64,000 nt of DNA. It comes from Adineta steineri. Lineage: Eukaryota; Rotifera; Eurotatoria; Adinetida; Adinetidae. The DNA lies in assembly GCA_905250115.1 (NCBI GenBank), contig CAJNOI010000005.1, positions 992,001 to 1,056,000 on the forward strand, given 5' to 3'. The position numbers and the translations under genes were made by a program. The notes below the pieces were generated by a model, which was given only the letters and a program-made list of their open reading frames with translations, was not told the DNA's origin and ran no database searches. This document shows, piece after piece, positions 39,849-51,072 of this stretch (the stretch's first letter is position 1; every line of letters starts with the position of its first letter).

Positions 39849-40817
39849 CTAAACACGATTTTCATCATAATCAAATTGTTCTTGTTTAAAACAATTTACA
39901 TTCATTTGATTATTATTAGCATCATCATCGTCATCATCATCATCATCATCAATATCATTATTATCTTCATCACCATTATTATGATCATGATTACTTCCAT
40001 GTAATGATGATTGTATAAGTGCCCAATCTTCAATAATATCAATATCTGATAACTGATAAAAAATAGCTAAATTATCTTTATCAATTGTTTTGATTGATCC
40101 ATTAAATAAATTTGTTTTACGTTGTTTTTTATTTTCTTTTAATGATTCAGGTGATTCAAAACGTTTTTTATTCGGTGATATTAATTGTTGTTGGTTATGT
40201 GAAAACATTTCTTGTAAAATATTTGAACACAATTGTGTTTTACTTTTTAATGTTTCAAGTTCATCGATTTTCCGTTGAATATCTTCATACATTTGATGAT
40301 GTAAAAGAAATTTATCATTTTCTAATGTTTGTTGTAAACTTAATAATTCAGCTTGATAAGAATTTTCTAATGATTCTAATTCAATATGACGTCGTTGTTT
40401 AGCAATTTCTAAACGTAATTGCATATCATCATAAAGTTTTTTTAATTCTTCTTGATATTCGGGTGCTTCTTCATTTTGTATTGAAAGTAATTTTTGATCA
40501 ATTAATGAAACACTTTCATCATATAAAATATTTTTTAATTGTTCAAATTGTTTTTCAACATTCATAATTTCATACATAATAGCATAACGACGTGAATCAA
40601 AATAATCAATAGTTAATGTTGATGAATCATTTGTACCAAATGTTTGAAGAATATGTTGAATTTCATCAATAGAATCAAGACATTCATCATCAATGCCTTC
40701 ATCATCATCGTCAATATCATCGAGATCAGTTAAATTTGGATATTGAGGATTTATATGAGGTGATGATAATATTCCAGGTTGAGGAGAAAGATTTGTTTGA
40801 TCATCATTAGAACTCAT
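39849..40817 (-). CDS. BRMS1L: BRMS1/BRMS1L-like Sin3-HDAC complex subunit
   Basis: A single exon of 322 residues, with the ATG at 40815-40817. An acidic N-terminus (DDIDDDDEGIDDECLDSID) is followed by the Sds3-family coiled coil: MNVEKQFEQLKNILYDESVSLIDQKL, then EAPEYQEELKKLYDDMQLRLEIA, then helices rich in Glu/Leu/Lys to about residue 200. A basic segment (NKKRFESPESLKENKKQRK) precedes the conserved C-terminal motif YQLSDIDIIEDWALIQSSL, which matches the YMLQDLDILEDWTTI pattern of BRMS1 and BRMS1L. Family members bridge Sin3 and histone deacetylase to repress transcription. A nine- or ten-residue Asp run near the C-terminus comes from a triplet repeat. Being intronless is unusual beside its neighbours and could reflect old retroposition or intron loss. 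The family call is firm; orthology to BRMS1 rather than BRMS1L is not resolved. Confidence 0.85.
   Translation of the reverse strand: MSSNDDQTNLSPQPGILSSPHINPQYPNLTDLDDIDDDDEGIDDECLDSIDEIQHILQTFGTNDSSTLTIDYFDSRRYAIMYEIMNVEKQFEQLKNILYDESVSLIDQKLLSIQNEEAPEYQEELKKLYDDMQLRLEIAKQRRHIELESLENSYQAELLSLQQTLENDKFLLHHQMYEDIQRKIDELETLKSKTQLCSNILQEMFSHNQQQLISPNKKRFESPESLKENKKQRKTNLFNGSIKTIDKDNLAIFYQLSDIDIIEDWALIQSSLHGSNHDHNNGDEDNNDIDDDDDDDDDDANNNQMNVNCFKQEQFDYDENRV
39919..39953. repeat. (CAT/CGT)n triplet run coding an Asp tract
   Basis: About ten consecutive triplets in the BRMS1-like exon. On the minus strand they read GAT/GAC and code polyaspartate. Confidence 0.8.
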
Positions 40818-41411
40818 TGTATATGATGATAATTTTTAATCGCAAATAAATGAAAGAATGAATGAATCGTTTTTTTTTCTTCTTCTCTCTTGAGTACAAC
40901 AATTGACCAATCAATAAGTAGTGTTATAGGAGCGACATCTTTTATGATGATTGATCTTGAAATAATTATTTGATAACATATAATTTTTATTATCATTAAA
41001 AGATTTTATGAAGAATTGAAATAGAAATTATGAATAAAATACGAAGAACGACAGTAAAAAAGGATTTTCCGGTGCCGGGGATCGAACCCGGGCCTAGACG
41101 GTGAGAGCGTCCAATCCTAACCACTAGACCACACCGGATTGTAATTCTTCGTCAATAAATATTTAATCATTGTCTTCACGAAAAACTATATAACATATCG
41201 AAAAATAATGGCAGGTTTTAATAATAATTATTTCACTATTCATTCACACCTGTGACTCTCATCGTTGATTATCACGTGATTTTGTAGCTTATGCAAACAG
41301 ATATACTATAATATTGCTTTTACTAATATGATCATGACACGCAGTGAAGTATAACGAAGAAAATAAGACTATTCATTACGTATATATCATTTCTTATTGA
41401 AACAAATCTTG
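40818..41411. other. divergent intergenic region with embedded tRNA gene
   Basis: It separates the BRMS1-like gene (-) and the TRPM gene (+), so it should hold both promoters. The tRNA-Glu gene lies in the middle. Nothing else was recognised. Confidence 0.5.
41068..41138 (-). tRNA. tRNA-Glu (CTC)
   Basis: Read on the minus strand the 71 bases fold into a full cloverleaf. The seven-pair acceptor stem is TCCGGTG/CACCGGA. The D arm contains the A-box GTCTAGTGGTTAGGAT. The anticodon stem is GGACG/CGTCT with loop CTCTCAC, so the anticodon is CTC. The T arm is CCGGG-TTCGATC-CCCGG (B-box). There is no intron. A short T-rich stretch beyond the 3' end would serve as the Pol III terminator. Confidence 0.96.
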
Positions 41412-44400
41412 ATGTCGTCGTCTGAATTAATATCACCAACAGCTAATGTTTCGTTTTCTCATGTATCACTTCAACCTGGTGAAAAAAGATCAGCTCAAGT
41501 TTGATATCATATGAATAAAATGTATAAATTAGCACTTCTTTTCTTCTAGTTAGCTTATTTTAATCATGAAGAAGATATTGGTAATGCAATGCAAACTATT
41601 TTTCATGAGAAAAATTTCGATTTACCATTACCAAAAATTTTTATTACACTTGAAGGTGGTCTAAATAATAATAGTGAACGATCGAATGATTTCAGTGAAA
41701 AACAATTTTCAACATCAGTTGCAAAATTTCTTTTAGATATTGGTAAATTATTTTTAATATGTTTAAATTAATTTAAATTTTCTTTTTGTTTGAGTACAGG
41801 AAGAAATAAATTAAAAGTTCAAAATGATGCTCCATGGTTATTCACTTATGTTCGACATGTATATAAATAAAATTTGAATAAAGAACTTCTATTTATTTTA
41901 CTTATTAATTTAGGATTTCGTTGCTGGACGTATTATTCAAACAACTAAACAACAATATTTAGCTAATGATATACCTTTAACAAGATTTGTTAATATTGGT
42001 ATTGATGTTTGTCAATCGATGCCAGTGAGTTTTTGTTTTCTGTAGAAACGAAAAGTATCTTCTTTTCTTTGATGTTAGTTAGAAAATGCACCATATGATT
42101 ATCAATCAATTGTTAGTGCAATTACAGGTACGAAGAATGTTTTTTTAAGAACCGATTCAGTTGGGGATGAATGTACGAATTCTTATCGTATATTAAATAA
42201 ACGATTATCACGATTAATTTTATATGGACGACAAAAACAAGATTTAGTTGATCGATGTACTATATTACAACGATGTGTTGATGAAATGAGTCGATTACAA
42301 GAATGTAGTACAAGTGAAAGTTGTAAGTTTAGAATTTCAAAATATTTCTATTTTTGTAAGAATATATATGCATTGATAGTAGTTGTACCAAAAATTATAT
42401 TATTATATGGTGGTGATGTTGTTAATGTTAGTTCAATTTATAGATTAATGAATGTGGAACTCGAACAAAGAAAATTTGGATTAGTCATTATTCGAGTATG
42501 TAAAGTGCAAAATATCATATGAAAAAATTTGAATCATTATAAGCAATTCTATAAAATGTTTTCCTTAGGGATCTGGTGGATTGGCTGATGTTCTTGCTTG
42601 GGTCTCTGATAAAATTCGTGGCGGTGGTTCAGTATGCTTTCATAATTCTGATCGAATGTAAGTGACGAAAATTTTGAATATAAATATTTCATATATCAAA
42701 TTTTAAAAGGTCATTAACACGAACATTTCTTCGAGAATTAACAGTAATTGTTGATCAATTACTTTCTAGTGATATGAATGATGATTTAATAGCTTTGATT
42801 ACATATTTATCATTAAGTCGATGTGCAAAAGTTCGTGTTTGTGATGAAGATGATGATCTTTCATTATATTTTCTTGAAGCTTTAGTATCAAGTATATATA
42901 TATTTATTATGAATCCTTCAATATTTATATGTATTTTTCTTTCTAGCAAATTCTAATCAACGTTTATCATCAGTAAAATTACATTTATCATTAGCATTTG
43001 ATTTAAATCAACCAAAATTTGCTAGTAAAATGTTACGTGCAAATCAAGATATACCTGAACAAGTGATTCTATTTTATTTCATCAATCGAATTTTATTATT
43101 TTTATATTTAGGATCTAATACAATTAGCTCAAATGGCAATTATAAGAGATCAAGTAGAATTTCTTCCTGTATTAGAAGATGTATGTGGTATCACATCGGA
43201 TCATCTTGGAGAACATTTTGAAAAAGAATTGAGTTTAAAAATGGTTAGAAGAGATAATATTTCAAATAAATTTGATTATTTTTTTTTTGTCTTTCTATCT
43301 GATAGAATTATAATCATGCACTTTTTCTTGAATGTATTCAAGAAAATTTTGGATGTGATCTTGAAGAAATTTATCGACCAGTTTGTTGAAATGATAAATA
43401 TATTTGTAAAACGAAGAAATCTATATTTTCTTATTTAGACAGATGAAACTAGTGAACATGCAGAAGATGAAATTCAATCAATTAATGTGAAATTATTTTT
43501 ATGGGCAGTTTTTTTTGATCATTATAATTTATCACTACATTTTTGGAGACGACTTAATGTAAATTATAATATTAAATCTTTCTTGAATTTATTATTAATT
43601 TTTAATTAGGATCGATTATGTGGTGCACTTGTTGCTGCAAATGTCTATCGTCATACAGCTGATTTATGTGTAAAACGAAGTTCAACAGAAAGTATAACTG
43701 TAGAAAAATTAAGACAACATGCCAAGTAAAAAGAAAATATCTGAATAAATATTCAATTTTTATTCTCTTCTTAGTGAATATGAAAATCTTGCAATACGTT
43801 TACTGAATTCACTTTATACATCAAATTCGAATATGGCAAGATTAGCAATTAAACGAGAAAATTTTGAATTTAATAAATTATCATCACTTGAAGTTGCGAG
43901 TATGTTTGACAAAAAAAAGAAGAAAAATTAAAAATTATATTCATATTTAGTATTATCACATAGTGAAAATTTTGTTGCACATACAAGTGTACAAGAAGTA
44001 TTTGATATTGTTTGGTGTGGTGACGTATCTTCTAAAGTAAAATAGAATAGATATATAATTAAAAGATCAGATCTAGAGATTTTTATTTAGATTAAAGGCA
44101 AATCATTTAATCGAATGCTTTCAGTTCCATCATCTTTCGATGACGCTACAAATAAAATTCCGTAAGAACAAATTTCTTTTTGTTCGAAAAAAATTTATTT
44201 ATTTTAGAGTACAAGAGAATAAAAATTTACTTAAATATTTTTTAACAATAAAGAAAAAATTATACCGGCCACAGATAAAATACCAAGTACATTTTTTATT
44301 CTACATTACTTTTCTATGTCTTCTATCGTACCTTGTACTTTTTGTTAAAATACCAATACTTCGAATTAATGAAGATATTAAATATTCCGTTCAAAATGGA

Positions 44401-46080
44401 ACATGTTCACAAAATGAAATATTCTGTTCATCATCGACAACTTTGAAACAACGATGGTCTTGGTTACAAATGGTTATTCATATCTGGATATTTATGTTTG
44501 CACTTGAAGAATTTCGACAAGTGAGAAAATTTCGAAAGATATAATTCTTCTATTATTTTATTTATATTGATAAATAGTTTAAATTATTAAAAACACGAGA
44601 TATTGGAATTGGACAAACATTTATAATTTATCTTCGTGAATCATGGAATAAACTTGATGTTCTTTGTGTATGTTTATATTTGATTTCAATTATATTGGAA
44701 TGTTTTAATACAAAGATAACATTAAATGCTGCAAGGTTTTTACTTTATTTTTTTATTTCTCATCAAATAGAAATAGCCGTTCTTCTTTCAAAATAGAGCT
44801 TTTCTTGCTATTGATGTTGTTTTTTGGTTTATACGATTATTAATATTATTAATGATTGATCGTACTGTTGGACCGATGCTTTTAATGATACAAGCTATGG
44901 TAGGAGCGGTGTGTTTTCATCCAATCTAATCTTATTAAAAAGCAGCTTTACCTTGTTTTTCATCAATTTTTACATATTTCTACTTCTCTATTTTATGTGA
45001 TATTATTATGCGCTTAGATCGAAACAAGAAGATTACATTTTTCCTCCCAAGTGCTAATTATTTACTACTAGAAAATTACATTACCAAATATCTATTTAAT
45101 AGTATTTATAATAAAGAGTATATGAATCTGTTTCTTTTTTTTCTAGCTTAGTGATATGGGAACGTTTTTTTCAATATTTTTCGTATTTACATCGGCATAT
45201 GGTGTTGCTTCATTTGCTTTATTAAAAAATGGAGAATTATTTTTAGACTTATCAGTGTTTAGAAAAATTTTTCATCAAGCATACTGGTACAATATCAATA
45301 AGATTTTTTTTAAAACCATATTCATTCTTTTGCATTTGTATAGGCATGTTTTTGGTCAAATGAACGATCTTGATGATATTGAAAGTAACGAAAAATTAAA
45401 GTTCTCAAAAACGATTCTACTTTTTTTATTTTTCTAGATAATTTTGAAATAACGGGATGGGCAGCATTTGCTTTACTTGCTTGTTATATGGCAGTTAGTA
45501 ATATATTATTAGTTAATTTACTTGTCGCTATGTTTTCGTAAGAAATATGAATGATATAGATTTATAAAAGAAAAATTACTTTTGTTGTTTTTTTCAGAAA
45601 TACATTTGATCGAATGTTTGCAAAAATGGATACATTATGGAAATTTTATCGGTTTGTAATTTTGTTTAAAAGAAAACTATGTTTATATTCTATTTTATTC
45701 TAGATATCATATTATTAAAGAATATACAATACTTCCACCACTACCTCCACCATTGAATCTTTTTTATGCGACTGATCAGAGTTCGAAACCGTTTGATCGT
45801 AAGTTGAGATTTAAAAAAAAAAGATATGTTAGGTTTAATAAATTTTTATTATTTTTTGTTTCTAGCTGAATTATCATCTGATCAAATACTTGATTTGCAA
45901 CGACGTGAAGCTCTTGCTTATGCAAGTGATAAATTCGAAAATGCAACAAAAGATTGTCAGTCTGATACAGAACATCGAGAAGAACTTAATTTACATGTAC
46001 GACAATTACGAAAAATGATGACACATATTAAGATTACATGTGAAGCATCAACAGGAGATATTTTAAAGCAATACTCATAA
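41412..46080 (+). CDS. TRPM-family cation channel (no enzyme tail)
   Basis: About 20 exons from the ATG at 41412 (MSSSELISPTANVSF) to the stop at 46078-46080. The N-terminal half carries the TRPM homology region with a SLOG-like nucleotide-sensor fold: VPKIILLYGGDVVNV and IIRGSGGLADVLAWVSDKI (about 42395-42620). The transmembrane domain spans about 44280-45540. The S5-S6 part reads FLAIDVVFWFIRLLILLMI, VGPMLLMIQAM, LSDMGTFFSIFFVFTSAYGVASF, the pore segment HVFGQMNDLDDIE (FGQ as in the TRPM selectivity filter, followed by acidic residues) and NILLVNLLVAMFSNTFDRM. The TRP-box-like segment is LWKFYRYHIIKEYTILPPLPPP. The protein ends in a short coiled-coil tail without the kinase of TRPM6/7 or the NUDT9-like domain of TRPM2. 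It is a probable calcium-permeable or monovalent cation channel. The subfamily is not assigned. Confidence 0.9.
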
Positions 46081-46968
46081 TCTCTTATAAACTTGAATTC
46101 TGATCTAACTTTCGCATTTAAAAATATTGAATGTGATTTTTTAAATTTATTTTTCATTATAAATGTGCATTAATCACACTGAATTAAACGATTTAATAAA
46201 TGTTATAAGGAATTGTTTAAATTAATACTAATATTTTTACATATACCTTCCTATATTTTGCATGATTGTTTCTTTTATTTTCGGTATCACGAAAAATGCT
46301 ACACGAGAAGTTTGATGTAGGACTTTGACTGGTATATCGCAGTCTTTTTGGTCGAGCTCGTAATCCTCACATGGTGACTAATGAAAATTCATTAGATATT
46401 TATTTTGAACAGTTTATGTAAAAAAAAGATTAAAAAGTATTCAGATGACTAATCTGAGTCGCTCACCTTTCTAGAACGATATTTTCTTCTGGGGTAATTT
46501 TACTCGAGGAAAAATGATCGTCTAGATCATTTAAAGAAGAAAAATGTTTACATATAAAGATAAGAATAATCTCTCTTTTTTACTTTTCTTGTAATTGTCG
46601 TTCACATGCTCCTTTTCTCTTTTCTTTTTGTAATAAACTTACAGATTATATTGAAATAAGACATCATTCCCTAAATGGTTGTAATTCAAAGAACGATAAT
46701 CTTGTACACTTCAAACAGTTTAATTACGAAGTATATAAACTCACATATGTATATGACATGCAAAGAAAAACGTGTATCAACGAGATGTTTATAACTGAAT
46801 TGAGCACTTGAAAGATAATGAAAGGAAAAAGAAAATCAACACTGATTACATATGAGTTGTTATGACTCGTAATCGAGTTAAGTGTTCAAATAAGGATAAG
46901 AAACAAAAAAGTATATATACATATATACTATTGATTCTCTTTTTTTGTATGTTTATACAAACTCAAAT
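46081..46968. other. intergenic stretch, nothing recognised
   Basis: It includes the TRPM 3' flank and the promoter of the next plus-strand gene. It is AT-rich. No reading frame, RNA or repeat was recognised. Confidence 0.45.
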
Positions 46969-47549
46969 ATGAACATAATAATTTCGCAACAAACTATCTT
47001 CATTGTTCTCTGTTCATTAACTTTAACGATTATTTGCGTACCCATATGTCATGATACGGTACCATTTTCAACAAAACTCGCTCAGTCTCCTCTTGTAGTC
47101 TATGGTGATATTACCGAAACATCTATACCAGTTTCATTCAATAATTATACTAAACCATTCAATATTTCATTTCTTGTTAAATGTACATTAAAAGGTATTC
47201 CTCCAACGAATCAAAATATCATTATTCATCATACACTACCAGGTAAACTATTATTTATAATAAACAGAAATAACTTTAAATATCGACCTTTTTTTTTAAA
47301 TTAGATAATCCAATTTGTTATCGAACATTTATTTATGGTTATACATATATTTATTTTCTAAATCAAACTAATACAGATAATTATTATAAACAAATACCAT
47401 TTCATGAATTATTATTCAATGAGGATACGACTATTGAAATACTTAAACGTACATGTGGTATACAAGCTCGTCCATTTCATGAAATTATCAAAGAAAATAG
47501 TAATGAAATTGATAATCAATGTCCTATTGTATCTATTGGTTGCTCATAG
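46969..47549 (+). CDS. secreted protein, possibly NTR/OB-fold-like (unknown)
   Basis: Two exons (46969-47242 and 47305-47549) join across a 62-bp intron and code 172 residues. The ATG at 46969 opens a signal peptide (MNIIISQQTIFIVLCSLTLTIICVPIC). The mature part begins HDTVPFSTKLAQSPLVVYGDITET and contains the pattern of a beta strand, VKCTLKG, then C-Y-R-T-FIYGYTYIYFLNQT and later cysteines (RTCGI, NQCP, GCS). An early VVxGxV-type strand, a xVKxxLKG strand and a GxxYIxFL strand are reminiscent of netrin-like (NTR) domains, but this rests on pattern only. Several Asn-X-Ser/Thr sites fit a secreted glycoprotein. It is the first gene of an accessory block running to 58954. Confidence 0.6.
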
Positions 47550-48083
47550 ATTTTTTTCTTGTTGTTGTTTAATTATTAGAAAAAAACAAATTCTTAGTTT
47601 CTACTAATCATTATGTATTAGTAATTTTCATTTTTTAGTATATGAATACATAAAGTCTTGAAGTTATTGGTAAATACGATTCATTTTTTTTGTTTAAATA
47701 TTTAAAAAGATGTATCTATTGAACTAATATCTATTTTGTATACACAATGTTCATTAGTTAATGCTCTTTTCATCTTTAGTTACATCAGCAAACATATATC
47801 ATGATATAACAAAAAGTTCACATAACTTTATCTTTTTTCTTCAATATAAAACTCGAATGAACTTTGTTATAATCATCTGTTTACTAACGACTTTACTTTG
47901 ACCTAGAATTACTCCTTCGAAATTTACATGTATTATGACAATCTTAAATAATTATTTCATACAAATAAAAAGAAATATACAATAACAGACTATATTTTCG
48001 TTTTATTATTATTATTAATATATATAAAGCATCGCCGCGAACAGAAAAAATTGTTTTTTGTTTTTTAAAAACTATGTTACATT
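47550..48083. other. convergent intergenic stretch
   Basis: It is the 3' flanks of the secreted protein (+) and the tetraspanin (-). It contains A/T runs and AATAAA-like words. No other feature was recognised. Confidence 0.4.
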
Positions 48084-49007
48084 CTATAAAGCATTATAAT
48101 CCGCTTTGCGACAATATAATAAAATTGCAAATAAGAAAGCGAGTATTTCAACAACACCTATAATGGCACCACCGATAATAACATATTTCTTATATGAATA
48201 TACTAAATCAACCAATCGATCGTAACATCCTTGTGTATAGGCAGTAGTACCTGTTGTTGCACATGTATTAGCTTCTATCATATTTGTAGGTAATCCATTC
48301 CAATTTTTTGTTGCATTCAATGCACAGCAAGTAAAAGGAACAGTTAATGTTGTATTTGGATAATAAGGATTTGTTCGATTCCAACTTGTCGTATTTAAAT
48401 AATCAGATTTATTAATTGCACCACAACACTGAAAATTAAATTGTGCAAAATCCCACGAAAGTGATATTGGATTTGAAACTGTTGAATTATTGATGGGTGG
48501 ACCAACATAATATCTTTGAATTGATTTTTGAAGTTTACCAACCAAGTCTGATTTAAAACTATTTTGATAAGCCATAAAAAGAATAATAATTATTATTTCA
48601 GCAAGAATAATTCCACCGATAATTATTGCATAAAGAATGTGTAAACATTTGAAACCTTTTATTGCTCCACAACAACCTAAATAAATAAAATAAAATAGTA
48701 AATAAAAAAAATTTAGTTTTAATTGTTTGTTTTTACCAAGAAATCCAATGAATAATAAAATACCACCAATAACAATCAGGATGATAGCAAATATTTCAAT
48801 ATTTGATAAAGTTTGAGAATATTTAGCTGTTGCATCAGGATTAAGTAATGGACGTAATTGTTGCATTTTAGGATCTTTTACAACAAAAATACCAATTCCA
48901 AGTAATATTCCTCCAGCAATAACAAATACCAGATTCAATAGAATAATAAGAAGTCGTATGAATTTCATACTAGGAGACATACTACCGTGACCTTTTCCGG
49001 ATGCCAT
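48084..49007 (-). CDS. tetraspanin
   Basis: Two exons are separated by a short intron (about 48676-48736). The protein has four hydrophobic segments: TM1 FIRLLIILLNLVFVIAGGIL; TM2 IFAIILIVIGGILLFIGFLG; TM3 LYAIIIGGIILAEIIIIILF; and TM4 VIIGGAIIGVVEILAFLFAI. The CCGAIKG after TM2 is typical. The large extracellular loop has the diagnostic CCG (FQCCGAINKSDY), a CC (PFTCCALN) and further cysteines (NTCATT, QGCYDRL), giving a disulfide-stabilised loop with several N-glycosylation sites. Tetraspanins organise membrane microdomains with partner proteins. The start is the MASGKGHGS Met. A second, distinct tetraspanin lies at 58160-58954. Confidence 0.92.
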   Translation of the reverse strand: MASGKGHGSMSPSMKFIRLLIILLNLVFVIAGGILLGIGIFVVKDPKMQQLRPLLNPDATAKYSQTLSNIEIFAIILIVIGGILLFIGFLGKNKQLKLNFFYLLFYFIYLGCCGAIKGFKCLHILYAIIIGGIILAEIIIIILFMAYQNSFKSDLVGKLQKSIQRYYVGPPINNSTVSNPISLSWDFAQFNFQCCGAINKSDYLNTTSWNRTNPYYPNTTLTVPFTCCALNATKNWNGLPTNMIEANTCATTGTTAYTQGCYDRLVDLVYSYKKYVIIGGAIIGVVEILAFLFAILLYCRKADYNAL

Positions 49008-50277
49008 TTGTTACTTAAATTTATAATAATAATAAGATCCTTTTAAATCAAATAAGAAAAGAGAAAGAATTAAGACGACGTGATCACTATCTAGTTATTT
49101 GTATATGTTCTTTACTTCGATGATGTATACAGTATATATATATATACGTTCGTTCGTTCGTTCGTATAAAGATGATATTTCAAAAGAAAAAAAGACAATA
49201 TTTTCTTTTCTCTTTCTATTCAAATTTTCGTAATATTAAAGTCATTTGTATTGGGAGTGCTAAGGCGTAATATACAATATGTTGACTGCCAACAATATTA
49301 TTTCTTTACTAGATTCTTTTAAAACATCTGATGCCAGACAAACAAAAGTTTGCGTAGGTTGATTTATTTCTAACAAGAAAACATATGGAGAATATGATAC
49401 AGTACATTAAACTCATTTTTCGAAAGAATGATACATAGTCAATGGAAATTCTATAAATAACAACTTGTAAATGTAAAAAATGAGTTTAATTCTCTCAAGT
49501 GAAACCATGAACTCAGTGTATACTGTTAATTGAAAAAAAAAGTATATACTAAAGAAAGAAATGAAATACCATATAAATGTTCTATATGAAATGATTCATA
49601 TTTACACCTCTAACTATCAGAAGATTGAATTATTTGATAAAATAAAAAATTAAGCGTATTTTTCATTATGTCATTTGTATCTTTTTTGAACTTTTCATAT
49701 CAAAGGTTGAGATTTATAAGCAGTATAAATATTTCTTTGATGTAACGATAGATTCACTTTTCATAATCCTTATCAATCAGATTATAGACATTCTATTCTT
49801 CTTTCAAATAGAAATCTACTTTAATCAAATACTAAACTCTACCTTCTCTCAGAAACTAATCAATCAATCGTATTTTTTCGATATAGAATTAAACAAAAAT
49901 AAGTCACATAGTATTTGAATTAATGAGGTTTAAATATTCGATATGTATTATATGAAATAATCTATTTTCTTTCTTTTTTCGATGTTTTTCGATTATCTTT
50001 TACATGGGCGTTTTTATACTACTGATTTGTTAATCATTTGTACATTTTTTTTCAATCAAAACAGTTCTGTCAATACAACACACTGAAATAACATTTGTCT
50101 TCTTTTAATAAGAAAAAAAAGCGATAGAATGTTCGTCGGTTTATCTTCAAAAAAGATGCTACTTATACATAGAAGATTTAATCATCATACAGAACAGAAA
50201 TCAAATCATTTCAAAAATCTTCTATCAAAATACATTTTCTTAAGTTGTTCCTAGAACGCAAATAATTGATTACTACC
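49008..50277. other. 1.3-kb intergenic stretch
   Basis: It lies between divergently oriented genes (the tetraspanin on minus, the GPI-type protein on plus) and so should contain both promoters. It is AT-rich with one compound microsatellite. No gene was recognised. Confidence 0.45.
49133..49164. repeat. compound microsatellite (TA)n(CGTT)n
   Basis: A TA run is followed directly by about four and a half CGTT units. It lies about 0.13 kb upstream of the tetraspanin start, within its presumed promoter region. Confidence 0.8.
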
Positions 50278-50709
50278 ATGTATACGAATATCAGTATTAT
50301 ATTATTGATCCTATGTATGCTTATTTCGGTCATCACAATGCAAAAATGGACAGGAACTTACAAATGGGACGACTACTGTGCCACTAATCGTTGTTGTTGT
50401 TATACTGGTACATTAGTTGTTACTCAGTCTGGTTCCAATCTTGTTTTTTCATCTGGTACACAAGGATGTGCGAACTCACAAGCATCGTCAACATTTTCAA
50501 ATCCCAATGGTTATTCATTTTCTACAATAGGAACAAGAGGTTCACATATTGTTTATACACTTAGTTCGGATAGTAATACATTATCAGTCAGCAATCGTGA
50601 TTATAACTATTGTGGAGGTCATGCTGCTCGAACTTCAGCAGGAATACATATGTATCCATCTATTATTTGGTTCGTAGTTATGCTTACAGCTATATGGATT
50701 TTTGCTTAA
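50278..50709 (+). CDS. probable GPI-anchored small cysteine-rich protein (unknown)
   Basis: A single exon of 143 residues from the ATG at 50278 (the frame extends a few codons upstream, but only to a TTG). An N-terminal signal peptide (MYTNISIILLILCMLISVITM) is followed by a compact domain of about 90 residues beginning QKWTGTYKWDDYC, with six cysteines including a CCC triplet (NRCCCYTGT), a GC and a YC. It looks beta-rich (GTLVVTQSGSNLVFSSGTQG). The chain ends in a second hydrophobic segment (IIWFVVMLTAIWIFA) that runs to the stop codon without a charged tail, the usual arrangement of a GPI-attachment signal. The family is not recognised. The signal plus tail layout supports a real surface protein. 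Confidence 0.65.
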   Translation: MYTNISIILLILCMLISVITMQKWTGTYKWDDYCATNRCCCYTGTLVVTQSGSNLVFSSGTQGCANSQASSTFSNPNGYSFSTIGTRGSHIVYTLSSDSNTLSVSNRDYNYCGGHAARTSAGIHMYPSIIWFVVMLTAIWIFA

Positions 50710-51072
50710 AATTAATTCTAATAATTAACATATTCTTACATTATCTATAATATAAAGACTTGAAAAGAAAACTATTTTTTGAATAAAATAAAATAATTTG
50801 ATTGATGAAGAGTCTTGTGACCTATTTCACTTGAAATAAAACAATCTTACAGATATAACTAAGGAGTAAACTGCTATATCATCAGAGGATGTGAGTTGTC
50901 GTAAAAAAAAGAACGATTGAATAGAGCGACATCTTATATGATATTGACAGACTTGGATTTATTCGTTTCTTGTAGTAATCAAATTGTTGATTTTTCTCAA
51001 TAACAAATTGTCAGGTGGTGTTATCTGATATGATCATAAAAATATGATAAAATAAAAAAATATTATATTAAA
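50710..51072. other. intergenic stretch upstream of malate synthase
   Basis: About 360 bp, AT-rich. It presumably carries the malate synthase promoter and the 3' end of the preceding gene. No specific element was recognised. Confidence 0.4.

Noticed and set aside
39807..40004. Ile-rich plus-strand frame (IIIIII...)
   Set aside because: Reverse reading of the Asp/Asn-rich end of the BRMS1-like exon.
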